The position numbers and the translations under genes were made by a program. DNA of 64,000 bases from Planotetraspora kaengkrachanensis (lineage in GTDB: Bacteria > Actinomycetota > Actinomycetes > Streptosporangiales > Streptosporangiaceae), in contig NZ_BONV01000025.1 in the NCBI RefSeq assembly GCF_016862895.1, positions 1 through 64,000 of the forward strand, given 5' to 3'. Below the pieces are notes generated by a model, which saw nothing but the letters and a program-made list of their open reading frames with translations, did not search any database and was not told the DNA's origin. This document shows positions 17,920 through 28,016 of the stretch, piece by piece. The number at the start of each line of letters is the position of its first letter. Position 1 is the stretch's first letter.

Positions 17920-18522
17920 TTACAGAACGATCGACTCGATGACCGGCACGAGCGCCCGGAAGGCCCGGCCCCGGTGGCTGATCGCGTCCTTCTCCCCGGC
18001 GGACATCTCCGCGGTGGTACGGCTCTCGCCGTCCGGAACGAAGATCGGGTCATAGCCGAAGCCGTTGGCGCCCCTCGGCTCACGGATGACGTGGCCGTGC
18101 ATGGCACCCTCGACCACGTGCTCCTCGCCCGAAGGCAGCGCGAGCGCGGCCGTACAGGCGAAGTGCCCCTGGCGGCGGCCGTCGGGGACGTCCGAGATCT
18201 GCGCCAGGAGCAGCCGCAGGTTGGCGAGGTCGTCCCCGTGGGAGCCCGACCAGCGGGCGGAGAAGATCCCCGGCATGCCGTTCAGCGCGTCTACGCAGAG
18301 CCCGGAGTCGTCGGCGATCGCGGGCAACCCGCTCTCGGACGCGACGGCGTGCGCCTTGAGCAGCGCGTTCTCGGCGAACGTCAGCCCTGTCTCGGCCACG
18401 TCCGCGATGTGCGGGAAGTCCTCGAGCCCTACGAGCTCGATCTGCAGGCCGGACTCCTCCAGGATCCTGCGCAGCTCCACGATCTTGCCGGCGTTCCTGG
18501 TCGCCAGGACCACCTTGTTCAT
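17920..18522 (-). CDS. rdgB: XTP/dITP diphosphatase
   Basis: This housekeeping enzyme hydrolyses non-canonical purine nucleotides (XTP, dITP, ITP) to the monophosphates. It is 200 residues with the family start K-V-V-L-A-T-R-N-A-G-K, the E-N-A-L-L-K-A segment, the metal/catalytic D-D-S-G-L-C-V-D-A-L and a C-terminal S-H-R-G-R-A. It is the last gene of the murI-MBL-rph-rdgB operon, 26 bp after rph. Confidence 0.96.
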   Translation of the reverse strand: MNKVVLATRNAGKIVELRRILEESGLQIELVGLEDFPHIADVAETGLTFAENALLKAHAVASESGLPAIADDSGLCVDALNGMPGIFSARWSGSHGDDLANLRLLLAQISDVPDGRRQGHFACTAALALPSGEEHVVEGAMHGHVIREPRGANGFGYDPIFVPDGESRTTAEMSAGEKDAISHRGRAFRALVPVIESIVL

Positions 18523-18548
18523 CCCGCCGCCGCTCACTCGCTCGCCGC

Positions 18549-19277
18549 TCACTCGCTCGCCTTCGCGAGCGCCTCGGCCTGGAGGCGGGTCAGCTCGGCG
18601 CATCCGCCGGCGGCCAGGTCGAGCAGGCCGTTCAGCATCGCCCGGTCGAAGGGCGCGCCCTCGGCGGTGCCCTGCACCTCGACGAAGTCGCCGCCGCCGG
18701 TCATCACCACGTTCATGTCGGTCTCGGCCTTGACGTCCTCGGTGTAGCAGAGGTCGAGCATGGGCTCCGTGCCGATGACGCCCACGGAGACCGCGGCGAC
18801 CGACGTGACCAGCGGGTCTCCCGGGCACATCTTGCGCTTGCGCATCCAGGCGACGGCGTCGGCGAGCGCGACGTAGGCCCCGGTGATCGCGGCCGTCCGC
18901 GTTCCGCCGTCGGCCTGCAACACGTCGCAGTCGAGGATGACCGAGTTCTCCCCCAGCGCCTTGTAGTCGACGCAGGCCCGCAACGAGCGGCCGATCAGGC
19001 GTGAGATCTCGTGGGTCCGGCCGCCGATCTTGCCGCGGACCGACTCACGGTCTCCCCGCGTGTTGGTCGCGCGGGGCAACATCGCGTATTCGGCCGTCAC
19101 CCAGCCGAGGCCGCTGCCCTTGCGCCATCGGGGCACTCCGGGCTCCACGGAGGCGGCGCACAGCACCCGTGTGCCGCCGAACTCGACGAGCACGGAACCC
19201 TCGGCGTGGGCGAGCCAGTTCCGGGTGATGGTCACGGGGCGAAGCTGATCGGGACGACGTCCGTCTGAACGAGCCAT
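18549..19277 (-). CDS. rph: Ribonuclease PH
   Basis: This is a phosphorolytic 3'-5' exoribonuclease that trims tRNA 3' ends. It is 242 residues with [11 protein letters not shown] at the start, phosphate-site residues in [10 protein letters not shown] and [14 protein letters not shown]. The ATG at 19277 (M-A-R-S-D-G-R) has TAGGGTGA upstream, partly formed by the stop of the preceding gene. Neighbours are the conserved MBL and rdgB genes. Confidence 0.96.
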   Translation of the reverse strand: MARSDGRRPDQLRPVTITRNWLAHAEGSVLVEFGGTRVLCAASVEPGVPRWRKGSGLGWVTAEYAMLPRATNTRGDRESVRGKIGGRTHEISRLIGRSLRACVDYKALGENSVILDCDVLQADGGTRTAAITGAYVALADAVAWMRKRKMCPGDPLVTSVAAVSVGVIGTEPMLDLCYTEDVKAETDMNVVMTGGGDFVEVQGTAEGAPFDRAMLNGLLDLAAGGCAELTRLQAEALAKASE

Positions 19278-19282
19278 AGGGG

Positions 19283-20035
19283 TCACCCTAGGTCATAGAC
19301 GGCGCCGCTCCGAGCCAGCTCCGTCGGACCGGCGAAACCGCCGCGCGACGCGTCGGCCAGCACCCTCTCCTGGTCGTTCCAGGGGACGAGGTGGGTGAGG
19401 ACGAGGCTGCGCGCCTCGGCGCGGGCGGCGTGCTCGGCCGCCTGCCGTCCGCTGAGATGCAGGCCGGGCTTGAGATCGGGGCCGTCGATGAAGGAGGCCT
19501 CGCACAGCAGCACGTCGACGCCGCGAGCCAGCTGGACGAGCTCGGCGGACTCGCCGGTGTCGGCGGAGTAGGCCACCGATCTGCCGCCGTAGGTGACGCG
19601 GAAGCCGTAGGTCTCGACCGGATGGTTCATCAGCGCGGCGGTGACCTCGAAGGGACCGATCTCCCGCGTACCGGGCGAGAGCCGCGCGAAGTCGAAGGAC
19701 TTCTCCATGACCGGCTCGTCGGGCATGGCATAGGCCGCGTTGAGCCGCTGGGACGCCGCCGCCGGAGCGTGGACGGGCACCCTCGGCAGCGGCCCGTCGG
19801 GCGAGTAGGTGCGCACGACGTGGTAGGAGCACATGTCCAGGCAGTGGTCCGCGTGCAGGTGCGACAGGCAGATCGCGTCGACGTCGTAGAGCCCCAGATG
19901 GCGCTGCAGCGCGCCGAGGGAGCCGTTGCCGAAGTCGAGGAGCAGCCGGAAGCCCTCGGCCTCCAGCAGATAGCACGACGAAGGGCTGTCCGGGCCGGGG
20001 AAGCTGCCCGAGCACCCGATGATCGTCAACTTCAC
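19283..20035 (-). CDS. MBL-fold metallo-hydrolase (cyclic-nucleotide phosphodiesterase-like)
   Basis: It is 250 residues. The metal motif L-S-H-L-H-A-D-H-C is near residue 60, D-T-G-E near 165, and L-T-H-L-V-P-W near the end, all metallo-beta-lactamase superfamily ligands. It occupies the position of mycobacterial Rv1339, reported as an atypical class II cAMP phosphodiesterase; a similar role here is inference from synteny. The GTG start overlaps the murI stop by 3 nt. Confidence 0.85.
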   Translation of the reverse strand: MKLTIIGCSGSFPGPDSPSSCYLLEAEGFRLLLDFGNGSLGALQRHLGLYDVDAICLSHLHADHCLDMCSYHVVRTYSPDGPLPRVPVHAPAAASQRLNAAYAMPDEPVMEKSFDFARLSPGTREIGPFEVTAALMNHPVETYGFRVTYGGRSVAYSADTGESAELVQLARGVDVLLCEASFIDGPDLKPGLHLSGRQAAEHAARAEARSLVLTHLVPWNDQERVLADASRGGFAGPTELARSGAVYDLG

Positions 20036-20859
20036 GCCGACCTCCCCATGTCGGACTCGTCCCCGACCGGCGCGAGCTCGACCGCCTGGATCTCCGGGCC
20101 GAGGAACCGCTGACCCAGCTCCTCGAACAGGACGGTGTCGCCCGTGGCCGCGAAGCGATGACGGGGTTCGCCCGCCCCGTTGGCGAGTCCCCGGTCGTGC
20201 AGGACACGGTAGACGTCCTTGGCGGTCTCCTCGGCGCTCGACACGAGGGTGACCGCGTCTCCCGCCACATAGGACAGGGCGCCTGTGAGCAGCGGGTAGT
20301 GCGTGCAGCCCAGGATGAGGGTGTCGCATCCCGCGTCCTGGATGGGTTTCAGATACCCGCGGATGACGTCGATGAGCTCATCGCTCATCGTCTCGCCCCG
20401 CTCGACGAACTCCACGAGGAGCGGAGCCGCGACCCCCACGAGTTCGACGTGCGGCGCGGCGGCGAAGGCGTCGTGGTAGGCCATCGATTCGATCGTGGCC
20501 CGCGTGCCGATCACGCCGACTCTGCCGTTCCTGGTGGCCCGCACGGCCCGTCGGGTGGCGGGCTGGATCACCTCGACGACCGGCACCCGGTATCGCTCCC
20601 TGGCGTCCCTGAGCACGGCGGCGGTGGCGCTGTTGCAGGCGATCACCAGCATCTTCACATCGTGCTCGACCAGGTGGTCCATGACCTCGAGCGCATACCG
20701 CCGGACTTCGGCGATGCTCTTCGGCCCGTACGGCTGCCGCGCCGTGTCGGCCACGTAGAAGATCGATTCGTGGGGCAGTTGGTCGAGGATGGACCGGGCG
20801 ACGGTCAGTCCGCCGACGCCGCTGTCGAAAATCCCGATCGCCCCGCTGTTGTCCGGCAC
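20032..20859 (-). CDS. murI: Glutamate racemase
   Basis: It makes D-glutamate for peptidoglycan. It is 275 residues with [11 protein letters not shown] at the start and the two catalytic cysteines in I-A-C-N-S-A-T (C75) and L-G-C-T-H-Y-P-L-L (C185). The GTG at 20859 is chosen (GGGAAG upstream); an in-frame GTG at 20892 would add 11 residues that overlap the first unit of repeat array B. It is first gene of a four-gene operon. Confidence 0.95.
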   Translation of the reverse strand: MPDNSGAIGIFDSGVGGLTVARSILDQLPHESIFYVADTARQPYGPKSIAEVRRYALEVMDHLVEHDVKMLVIACNSATAAVLRDARERYRVPVVEVIQPATRRAVRATRNGRVGVIGTRATIESMAYHDAFAAAPHVELVGVAAPLLVEFVERGETMSDELIDVIRGYLKPIQDAGCDTLILGCTHYPLLTGALSYVAGDAVTLVSSAEETAKDVYRVLHDRGLANGAGEPRHRFAATGDTVLFEELGQRFLGPEIQAVELAPVGDESDMGRSA

Positions 20860-20874
20860 GCTTCCCAAGGTTAG

Positions 20875-21105
20875 GGGATCATGCACGGCCACTCACGGTA
20901 AGAATCCTCACAACCCCCGATCCCTTGGCGTGATCATGCAGAGATTCGGCGGCGCCACCGCCGACCTGCGACTCCCCCGCCCGTGATCATGCACAGGTTC
21001 GAGAAAAGCGTCTCGACCAGCGGAAACGCACATCGTGATCATGTGCAGGTTCGAGAAAATCGCCCGGACCAGCGGAAACACCCGCCGTGATCATGCACCG
21101 AGGCG
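20875..21105 (+). repeat. 53-bp intergenic repeat array B (5 forward units)
   Basis: Cores start at 20875 (degenerate), 20930, 20983, 21035 and 21087. Spacings are 55, 53, 52 and 52, the least regular array. The second block reads GACCTG or GACCAGC. The array fills the gap between the murI start and the 3' end of the thioesterase gene, both on the minus strand, and all units face away from murI. Confidence 0.88.
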
Positions 21106-21125
21106 CGAATCCCGCACGGAGGGGG

Positions 21126-21920
21126 TCAGCCTCGTCCGACCCGCGCGAGCTGGCGAGACTGGGCCACGAGGCGGCCGGCCGAGTCCCACACCTCGACGTC
21201 CTCGTCGAACCAGCCTTCGCTGATCAGCCTTCCGCTGCCCAGCAGGGTCAGCCACCCGGGGGCGGGAAGCGCGCGCAGATGCCACGTCAGCTCCACCGTG
21301 GGCGCCCACCCCCTCGCTCCCGCCGAGAACACCACCGGCGGCAGCGCGTCGACGGCGAGGGCGAGCACGAACGGGTCGGGGTCCTGCGGCTCGGCCAGCC
21401 GGAAATAGGCCCGCGACTCCGGCCGTCCCGTCGGCTCTCCAGCGAGCCATCCGATGGTCGGCGGATCGAATCGCAACTCCATCTGCGCGTTCAGGTTCAT
21501 GTTCGATTCCGGCTTGGGATCCGGAAGTTGCACACATTCGGACAAATCAGGCATGCGATTGGCGGGCTCGCCCGTCCATTCCGGGGTGGCGGCCGGGTCC
21601 AGCGTCGCCGTCGTCACCAGGGTGTCGATGAAAGGCCTGCCGTCCTGCACCAGCGTCGCCCGGGTCATCGTGGCCGTCCTGCCCGACTTGAGGCGTTCGA
21701 TCTTCACCGTGGCCGGTCCTGGGCTCGCGGCCCGCAGAAACTGGGCACTCGTCGACACCGGATGCTCATGCGGCGACTCGTCCACCACGGCACGCAGGAC
21801 GGCCGCCAGCAGGTACCCGCCGTTCAGCGGCCCGCCGATCGAATAGCCGCCGTCGAGACACACGTCATAAGTCGCGTCGTCGACCCGGATCGCCTGCGTC
21901 GCCTCATCGAACTTGGTCAC
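21126..21920 (-). CDS. Acyl-CoA thioesterase, double-hotdog family
   Basis: It is 264 residues with an N-terminal hotdog containing G-G-P-L-N-G-G-Y-L-L-A-A-V-L and a C-terminal hotdog (W-A-P-T-V-E-L-T-W-H-L-R). This is the TesB-like family common in actinomycetes, which hydrolyses acyl-CoA; chain length preference is unknown. It is divergent from the DUF3352 gene across 168 bp. Confidence 0.85.
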   Translation of the reverse strand: MTKFDEATQAIRVDDATYDVCLDGGYSIGGPLNGGYLLAAVLRAVVDESPHEHPVSTSAQFLRAASPGPATVKIERLKSGRTATMTRATLVQDGRPFIDTLVTTATLDPAATPEWTGEPANRMPDLSECVQLPDPKPESNMNLNAQMELRFDPPTIGWLAGEPTGRPESRAYFRLAEPQDPDPFVLALAVDALPPVVFSAGARGWAPTVELTWHLRALPAPGWLTLLGSGRLISEGWFDEDVEVWDSAGRLVAQSRQLARVGRG

Positions 21921-22088
21921 AACGCTCCTCGCACGAAAGCCTCAACCGAACCTTGTTCTAGTGAGTACTTTAGCGGAGGTCCACGCCTTGTCACGAATAT
22001 GTGACGCAATCAACTTATTGACCGGCTTTTCTCTATTTGACCGGCATAATTACGTAGATCATCTAAAAGTACATACGGGGCGTGAACT

Positions 22089-23702
22089 ATGTCTGCCGAT
22101 ACTCCTCCGGGCGCTTCATTCCCGGAGAATCCGGACCCTGACCGGACCATCGAACACCGGACGCCGCAACCATGGCAGGCGGCCACGAACGATGCGCACA
22201 CCCAGCAGTTGCCGTACGGCGCGGCCGAGGAACTCGGGTTCAACGTTCCGGGCGGGACCGAAGACGCTCCGGCCAAGCGCGGCCGCGGCTGGCTGATCGC
22301 GGCCATCTCGGCCCTGTTCGTCCTCATACTCGGAGGCGGCGGCGTTTGGGCGTTCTCGCAGCTGAACGGTGGGGGAACGCAGCCGCAGGACGTGCTGCCC
22401 GGCAACGCCATCGCCTACCTCCGGCTGGACCTCGACCCCGCGGCCAACCAGAAGGTGGCCCTGCTGGCCATCGGCAGGAAGTTCCCGGGGATCAGGGACT
22501 CCCTCAGCGACGACGACCCGCGCAAGGCCCTCTTCGAGGCCATCAAGGGCGACTCCCCCGACCTGGCGAAGGTCGACTACGCCAAGGACGTCGAGCCGTG
22601 GCTCGGCGACCGTGCCGGCCTGGCCGTACTGCCTCCCGCAGGGGACGGCAAAGATCCCGACATCGCGGTTGCCGTACAAGTGAAGGACGAGGCCGCGGCG
22701 CGGGACGGCATCGCCAAACTCGGCGCCGAGGACGAGTTCGGGCTCGCGTTCCGCGACGGTTACGCGATCCTGGCCAAGACGCAGGCGGCGGCCGACGGGT
22801 ACGCCAAGGCGGCGACGCTGGCGCAGAACGCCGAGTTCGGCGGTGACACCGCTGCCGTCGGCGAGCCCGGCGTGATGTCGTTCTGGATGAATCTCGGCAA
22901 GCTGGCCGCCATGTCGGGCGCCGAGGCCCAAGGCCTCAACGCGTCGACGCTGGAGTCGATCAAGGACACGCGCTTCGCCGGCGCCCTCCGGTTCGACGAC
23001 GACTACGCCGAACTGGCGGCGATCACCAGGGGCGGACAGCCCACCCAGATCGACGCGCAGCCGGTCAAGATCGCGGAGCTGCCCGCCTCGACCGTGGGCG
23101 CCGTGTCGTTGTCGGGCCTCGGAGACGGCTTCGCCAAGCAGTGGCCGACGATCCAGCAGGCGGCCCAGGCGAACCCCGACGGCCAGGTCTTCACCAAGAG
23201 CCTCGAGCAGTTCCAGCAGCTCTACGGCCTCTCGATCCCGGACGACGTCGTCACGCTGCTCGGCAAGAGCCTCACGATCGCGCTCGACCAGGAGGGATTG
23301 GACGGGCAGCAGCCGAACGTCGGCGCGGTCCTCACGACAGACCCGGTCAAGGCGCAGGGGATCGTGACCAAGCTGGAGGGGATCCTCGCCGGCTCCGGCG
23401 CCCCGCTGCGACTCGCCACGAAGCCCGGCGACGGGCAGCTCGTGGTGGCCAGCTCACCGGAGTACGCGGACAAACTGAGCACGAAGGGCACCCTCGGTGA
23501 CAGCGAGTCCTTCAAGCTGGCCGTCCCCGAGGCCGACAAGGCGACCTACGCCATGTACGTCGACCTCGACAAGCTCGAGCCGCTCTACCTCGGCGGCATG
23601 AAGGACGACGAGAAGGCCAACGTGCAGGTGCTTCGCGCGGCCGGGCTGAGCGGGAGCTACGCGGGGAGCACGGAGATGACCCTGCGCGTCCTGTTCAACT
23701 GA
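22089..23702 (+). CDS. DUF3352 membrane-anchored protein
   Basis: It is 537 residues. About 65 cytoplasmic, P/T-rich residues precede one membrane segment (about 70-92), then a large exported domain with repeated strand patterns such as A-I-A-Y-L-R-L-D-L-D and V-G-A-V-S-L-S-G-L-G. Family function is unknown. TTGACCGGC occurs twice upstream (22018 and 22037), either possibly a -35 element, and GTCAC/GTGAC (21990-22005) forms an inverted repeat. A strong terminator follows. Confidence 0.85.
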   Translation: MSADTPPGASFPENPDPDRTIEHRTPQPWQAATNDAHTQQLPYGAAEELGFNVPGGTEDAPAKRGRGWLIAAISALFVLILGGGGVWAFSQLNGGGTQPQDVLPGNAIAYLRLDLDPAANQKVALLAIGRKFPGIRDSLSDDDPRKALFEAIKGDSPDLAKVDYAKDVEPWLGDRAGLAVLPPAGDGKDPDIAVAVQVKDEAAARDGIAKLGAEDEFGLAFRDGYAILAKTQAAADGYAKAATLAQNAEFGGDTAAVGEPGVMSFWMNLGKLAAMSGAEAQGLNASTLESIKDTRFAGALRFDDDYAELAAITRGGQPTQIDAQPVKIAELPASTVGAVSLSGLGDGFAKQWPTIQQAAQANPDGQVFTKSLEQFQQLYGLSIPDDVVTLLGKSLTIALDQEGLDGQQPNVGAVLTTDPVKAQGIVTKLEGILAGSGAPLRLATKPGDGQLVVASSPEYADKLSTKGTLGDSESFKLAVPEADKATYAMYVDLDKLEPLYLGGMKDDEKANVQVLRAAGLSGSYAGSTEMTLRVLFN

Positions 23703-23738
23703 TCGTCCGGCTGACGTTCAGCCGACCCGGAAAGCCCG

Positions 23739-23775
23739 CGACCCCGGTATGTGATCCGATCACATACCGGGGTCG
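23739..23775 (+). terminator. Perfect 18-bp inverted repeat terminator
   Basis: CGACCCCGGTATGTGATC (23739-23756) is followed after one base by its exact complement (23758-23775) and then by TCCGTTTT. It lies 37 bp after the DUF3352 stop. The near-absence of a loop means the tip must open in RNA. Confidence 0.8.
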
Positions 23776-23785
23776 TCCGTTTTCG

Positions 23786-24866
<1,081 letters not shown>

Positions 24867-25145
24867 CTAGCGAGCGCCGCCGGCGACGGCGGGCAGCACC
24901 GTCACGGTGTCGCCGTCGGCGACCGGCGTGCCGAGCCCGCCGAGGAAGCGGACGTCCTCGTCGTTCAGGTAGACGTTGACGAAGCGGCGCAGGCCGGCGT
25001 CGTCCACCAGGCGCTCTCTGAGGCCCGGGTGGCGTGCCTCCAGGTCGCCGATCAGATCGGCGAGCGTGGCGCCCGTGGCGTCCACGGCCTTGGCGCCGCC
25101 CGTGTAGCTACGCAGGATGGTCGGAATGCGAACCTCGATGGCCAT
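24867..25145 (-). CDS. cysO: Sulfur carrier protein CysO (MoaD/ThiS family)
   Basis: It is a 92-residue ubiquitin-fold sulfur carrier. The end reads L-P-A-V-A-G-G-A-R, so the di-glycine (G89-G90) that must carry the thiocarboxylate is followed by A91-R92. It probably needs trimming before activation, and the Mec protease gene just upstream is the natural candidate. Context with cysM and mec fixes the identity. The ribosome site AAGGAG is 11 nt from the ATG, longer than usual. A candidate leader-peptide region precedes it. Confidence 0.92.
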   Translation of the reverse strand: MAIEVRIPTILRSYTGGAKAVDATGATLADLIGDLEARHPGLRERLVDDAGLRRFVNVYLNDEDVRFLGGLGTPVADGDTVTVLPAVAGGAR

Positions 25146-25218
25146 CGCGGCTCAGTCTCCTTGATCAGTGGTCGTCGTCATGATGCTGGACACCCACCTG
25201 ATTGGAACATGGTCAGGC

Positions 25219-25244
25219 GGGACGGGATTCCGTCCCTGGGACGG
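25219..25244 (-). promoter_or_regulatory. Mutually exclusive hairpins, candidate cysO-cysM attenuator
   Basis: In transcript order there are three 7-nt segments: CCGTCCC (25244-25238), GGGACGG (25236-25230) and CCGTCCC (25225-25219). The middle one can pair with either flank, giving alternative hairpins. The first segment begins 6 nt after the stop of the leader ORF, where a ribosome stalled on its late Cys codon would cover it. No U tract is seen, so the downstream effect could be Rho-dependent or translational. A second tiny ORF with one Cys codon (25178-25210) lies further along. Confidence 0.45.
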
Positions 25245-25250
25245 AGATTG

Positions 25251-25349
25251 TCAGCGACAGTCGTAGACGACGACGGAGGGGGTGTGCGCGAAGAGAAACC
25301 TCTGCAGGGCAGCGAGGGACGACGCGGTGCGGATGTCGTCACGAGGCAT
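25251..25349 (-). CDS. Candidate cysteine leader peptide (32 residues)
   Basis: It is a 32-codon ORF beginning M-P-R-D-D-I-R-T and ending V-V-V-Y-D-C-R-stop, so a Cys codon lies two codons before the stop. The ATG at 25349 is 9 bp after the mec stop and follows TAGACT by 6 nt, which fits a leaderless start from a promoter inside the end of mec. No other start with a ribosome site exists in the frame. Position upstream of cysO-cysM and the paired hairpins suggest ribosome-mediated control by cysteine supply. Confidence 0.5.
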   Translation of the reverse strand: MPRDDIRTASSLAALQRFLFAHTPSVVVYDCR

Positions 25350-25358
25350 GGGAGAAGT

Positions 25359-25772
25359 CTATCCGTAGGCCTCGACGATCTTCACGTCCTCCTCGGTCAC
25401 GACGCCGTCGAGGATCCGGTAGGAGCGGAACTGCGGCTCCTCGGAGGCAGTGGAGACCAGGACGTAGTGGGCGTCCGGCTCGGAGGCGTAGCTGACGTCC
25501 GTACGCGAGGGGTAGGCCTCGGTCGCGGTGTGCGAGTGGTAGATCACCACCGGCACCTCGTCGCGGTCGTCCATGTCGCGCCAGACCCGGAACTGCTCGT
25601 GGGAGTCGAACCGGTAGAAGGTCGGGGAACGCTCGGCGTTCTCCATCCGGATGAACCGCTCGGGGCGGTCGGACCCCTCCGGCCCGGCCACGACCCCGCA
25701 GGCCTCGTCCGGGTGGTCCTCGCGCGCGTGAGCGACGATGGCGTCGACCAGCTCACGTGAAATCGTCAGCAT
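25359..25772 (-). CDS. mec: CysO-cysteine peptidase, JAMM/M67 family
   Basis: It is a 137-residue zinc metalloprotease. The JAMM set is complete: E23, H79-S80-H81, S89 and D92 in H-S-H-T-A-T-E-A-Y-P-S-R-T-D. It should release cysteine from CysO-cysteine, as its mycobacterial counterpart does, and may also remove the C-terminal A-R from the CysO precursor. Upstream is DUF2017; downstream are the leader peptide and cysO. Confidence 0.92.
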   Translation of the reverse strand: MLTISRELVDAIVAHAREDHPDEACGVVAGPEGSDRPERFIRMENAERSPTFYRFDSHEQFRVWRDMDDRDEVPVVIYHSHTATEAYPSRTDVSYASEPDAHYVLVSTASEEPQFRSYRILDGVVTEEDVKIVEAYG

Positions 25773-25781
25773 GCGGGAAAA

Positions 25782-26306
25782 CTACCAAAGGGCCCGGACA
25801 AGGGTGTCCTGCAGGTAGGTCAGCCAGTCGTAGGTCACGAACGCCGGATAACGCGGGTCGTCCTCGGACATGCCCGCGATCTCCTCGTGGACCTCCTCGG
25901 TCACCTCGAGCCGGACGCCGAGCGCGAGGCGCACGTCGTTGATCGCTCGCAGCCAGGCCTGGGCCTGCTCGGCGGTGAGCTGCACCGTCCCCGGCTCCAC
26001 CGTCTCCAGCAGGGTCGCGGCGTCGGCCCGCTTGCCGTCGCGCAGCGTCGCCTCTGTGTACCGGCGGAACTCCCCCGCCGCCTTGTCGTCCTCCGCGTAC
26101 GCCGCGGGGAACAGCCGGGCCAGCACCGGATCGGACGGCGCCTCCGCGGATCCGATGCCCAGGGCCCGCTCGATGGGGTCGTCGCCCGTCTCCCCCGGCT
26201 CAACCAGGTCGAGGATCTGGGAGACCAATGCGACGAGCAGGGAGACCTCGCCGGCGTCGAGCCTCACGGACACGCCCTTGCCCGATGCCCTGAAACCCGT
26301 GCTCAT
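25782..26306 (-). CDS. DUF2017 family protein
   Basis: It is a 174-residue, mostly helical, acidic protein that in actinomycetes lies beside clpS, as it does here (36 bp after clpS, 9 bp before mec). It contains R-L-F-P-A-A-Y and W-L-R-A-I-N-D-V-R-L-A-L-G. Function is not established; position suggests a link to the ClpS/N-degron pathway. Confidence 0.88.
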   Translation of the reverse strand: MSTGFRASGKGVSVRLDAGEVSLLVALVSQILDLVEPGETGDDPIERALGIGSAEAPSDPVLARLFPAAYAEDDKAAGEFRRYTEATLRDGKRADAATLLETVEPGTVQLTAEQAQAWLRAINDVRLALGVRLEVTEEVHEEIAGMSEDDPRYPAFVTYDWLTYLQDTLVRALW

Positions 26307-26342
26307 CGGCCCGGCTCCCGCCCGTTCGAATCGCCTGTCACG

Positions 26343-26630
26343 TCAGGAGTCCTGCTGCACGGTGGCCCACAGGCCGTAGGAGTGCAGGATCTGGACGTCC
26401 CGCTCCATCTCTTCGCGGGCGCCGCTGGCGACCACGGCCCTGCCCTTGTGGTGGACGTCCATCATCAGCTTCTCCGCCTTCTCCCGCGGGTAGCCGAACA
26501 CCGCTTGAAAGACGTATGTGACATATGACATTAAATTGACCGGGTCGTTCCAGACGATCGTCAGCCAGGGCACGTCAGGCCGCACGTCCGACGACGGACG
26601 CTCGACCTCGGCCGGAGCGGTGCTACCCAC
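26343..26630 (-). CDS. clpS: ATP-dependent Clp protease adaptor ClpS
   Basis: It delivers N-end-rule substrates to ClpAP or ClpCP. It is about 95 residues with [16 protein letters not shown], the conserved core (N-D and M residues bind the N-degron), then F-G-Y-P-R-E-K-A and [10 protein letters not shown]. The GTG at 26630 is chosen because AGGA lies 7 nt upstream; GTG codons at 26645 and 26648 would lengthen it. The pncB start is only 39 bp away on the other strand, so the promoters overlap. Confidence 0.93.
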   Translation of the reverse strand: MGSTAPAEVERPSSDVRPDVPWLTIVWNDPVNLMSYVTYVFQAVFGYPREKAEKLMMDVHHKGRAVVASGAREEMERDVQILHSYGLWATVQQDS

Positions 26631-26669
26631 AGGACCATCCTGCACCACGCCGGTCGTAGTCTTCGACAC

Positions 26670-27953
26670 GTGCGGACGACCGTGGGCTCTGCCCTGCTGA
26701 CCGATCAGTACGAGCTGACGATGCTCCAGGCCGCCCTTGCCGATGGCGCGGCGCATCGGCGGGCGGTCTTCGAGGTGTTCGCCCGGCGGCTGCCCGGAGG
26801 GCGCCGATACGGGGTGGTTTCCGGGATGGGACGCTTCCTCGACACGCTGGAGGAGTTCCGGTTCGAGGAATCCGATCTCGACTTCCTCCGCTCGGCGCGC
26901 ATCGTCGACGAGCCGACTCTGGCGTTTCTCGCCGATTACCGGTTCTCCGGAAATGTGTACGGCTATCGCGAGGGCGAGGCCTACTTCCCCGGTTCGCCGA
27001 TCATGGTGGTGGAGAGCACGTTCGCCGAGGCGGTGCTCCTGGAGACCGTCGTCCTGTCGATCCTCAACCACGACTGCGCGATCGCGTCCGCCGCTTCGCG
27101 GATGGCCCACGCGGCCGGCGACCGGCCGCTGATCGAGATGGGCTCCCGCCGCACCCACGAGCTCGCCGCCGTCGCCGCGGCCAGATCGGCCTATCTGTGC
27201 GGCTTCGGGTCGACCTCCAACCTCCGGGCGGGCCAGATGTACGGCGTGCCGACGGCGGGAACCGCGGCCCACGCGTTCATCCTGCTCCACGACTCGGAGG
27301 AGGACGCCTTCCGCGCCCAGCTCCAGTCCCTCGGGTTGGGCACGACCCTGCTGGTCGACACCTACGACGTGGCGAAGGCCGTACGCACCGCCGTGGAGCT
27401 CGCGGGATCCGACCTCGGCGCCGTCCGGATCGACTCGGGCGACCTGGCGGCGGCGGCCCTGGACGTGCGTCGGGCGCTCGACGCCTACGGTGCGGAGAAC
27501 ACCAGGATCATCGTGACCGGCGACCTGGACGAGTTCTCGATCGCCGCCCTGGCCGCCGCTCCGGTCGACGGATACGGCGTGGGCACCGCCCTGGTAACCG
27601 GATCCGGCTGCCCGACGGCCAATCTCGTCTACAAGCTGGTCGCCCGGGAGGACGCCTCCGGCAGGCTGCAGCCGGTCGCCAAGCGGTCCGTCGGCAAGCC
27701 GAGCAAGGGTGGCCGCAAGTGGGCCTACCGGGCGACGGCCGCGGGCACGGCCACCGCGGAGATCGTCACGTGTGCGCCGGCCGAGTCCGGCGGGCGCCCG
27801 CTGCTGGCCGAGCTGGTCAGGGAGGGCAAAGTGGTCGGCCGGGAGCCCCTGGAGGCCGCCCGCGATCGGCATCGTGCCACGCTGGCCGAGCTGCCTCTCG
27901 CCGCCCACAGCCTCTCGCCCGGCGACCCCGCCGTCCCCACTGTCTTCAACTGA
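26670..27953 (+). CDS. pncB: Nicotinate phosphoribosyltransferase
   Basis: It joins nicotinate and PRPP to form nicotinate mononucleotide (NAD salvage). It is 427 residues with T-D-Q-Y-E-L-T-M near the start, S-R-R-T-H-E-L-A containing the catalytic histidine, and R-I-D-S-G-D-L-A in the phosphate-binding region. The GTG at 26670 follows TAGTCT by 7 nt, suggesting leaderless initiation. pncA follows after 63 bp, so nicotinamide conversion and reuse are encoded together. Confidence 0.96.
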   Translation: MRTTVGSALLTDQYELTMLQAALADGAAHRRAVFEVFARRLPGGRRYGVVSGMGRFLDTLEEFRFEESDLDFLRSARIVDEPTLAFLADYRFSGNVYGYREGEAYFPGSPIMVVESTFAEAVLLETVVLSILNHDCAIASAASRMAHAAGDRPLIEMGSRRTHELAAVAAARSAYLCGFGSTSNLRAGQMYGVPTAGTAAHAFILLHDSEEDAFRAQLQSLGLGTTLLVDTYDVAKAVRTAVELAGSDLGAVRIDSGDLAAAALDVRRALDAYGAENTRIIVTGDLDEFSIAALAAAPVDGYGVGTALVTGSGCPTANLVYKLVAREDASGRLQPVAKRSVGKPSKGGRKWAYRATAAGTATAEIVTCAPAESGGRPLLAELVREGKVVGREPLEAARDRHRATLAELPLAAHSLSPGDPAVPTVFN

Positions 27954-28016
27954 TCACATCGAGGCCGGCGCGTGATCGTTCGCGCCGGCGCCCCTCCCTC
28001 GTCGTGAGGAGACCGA

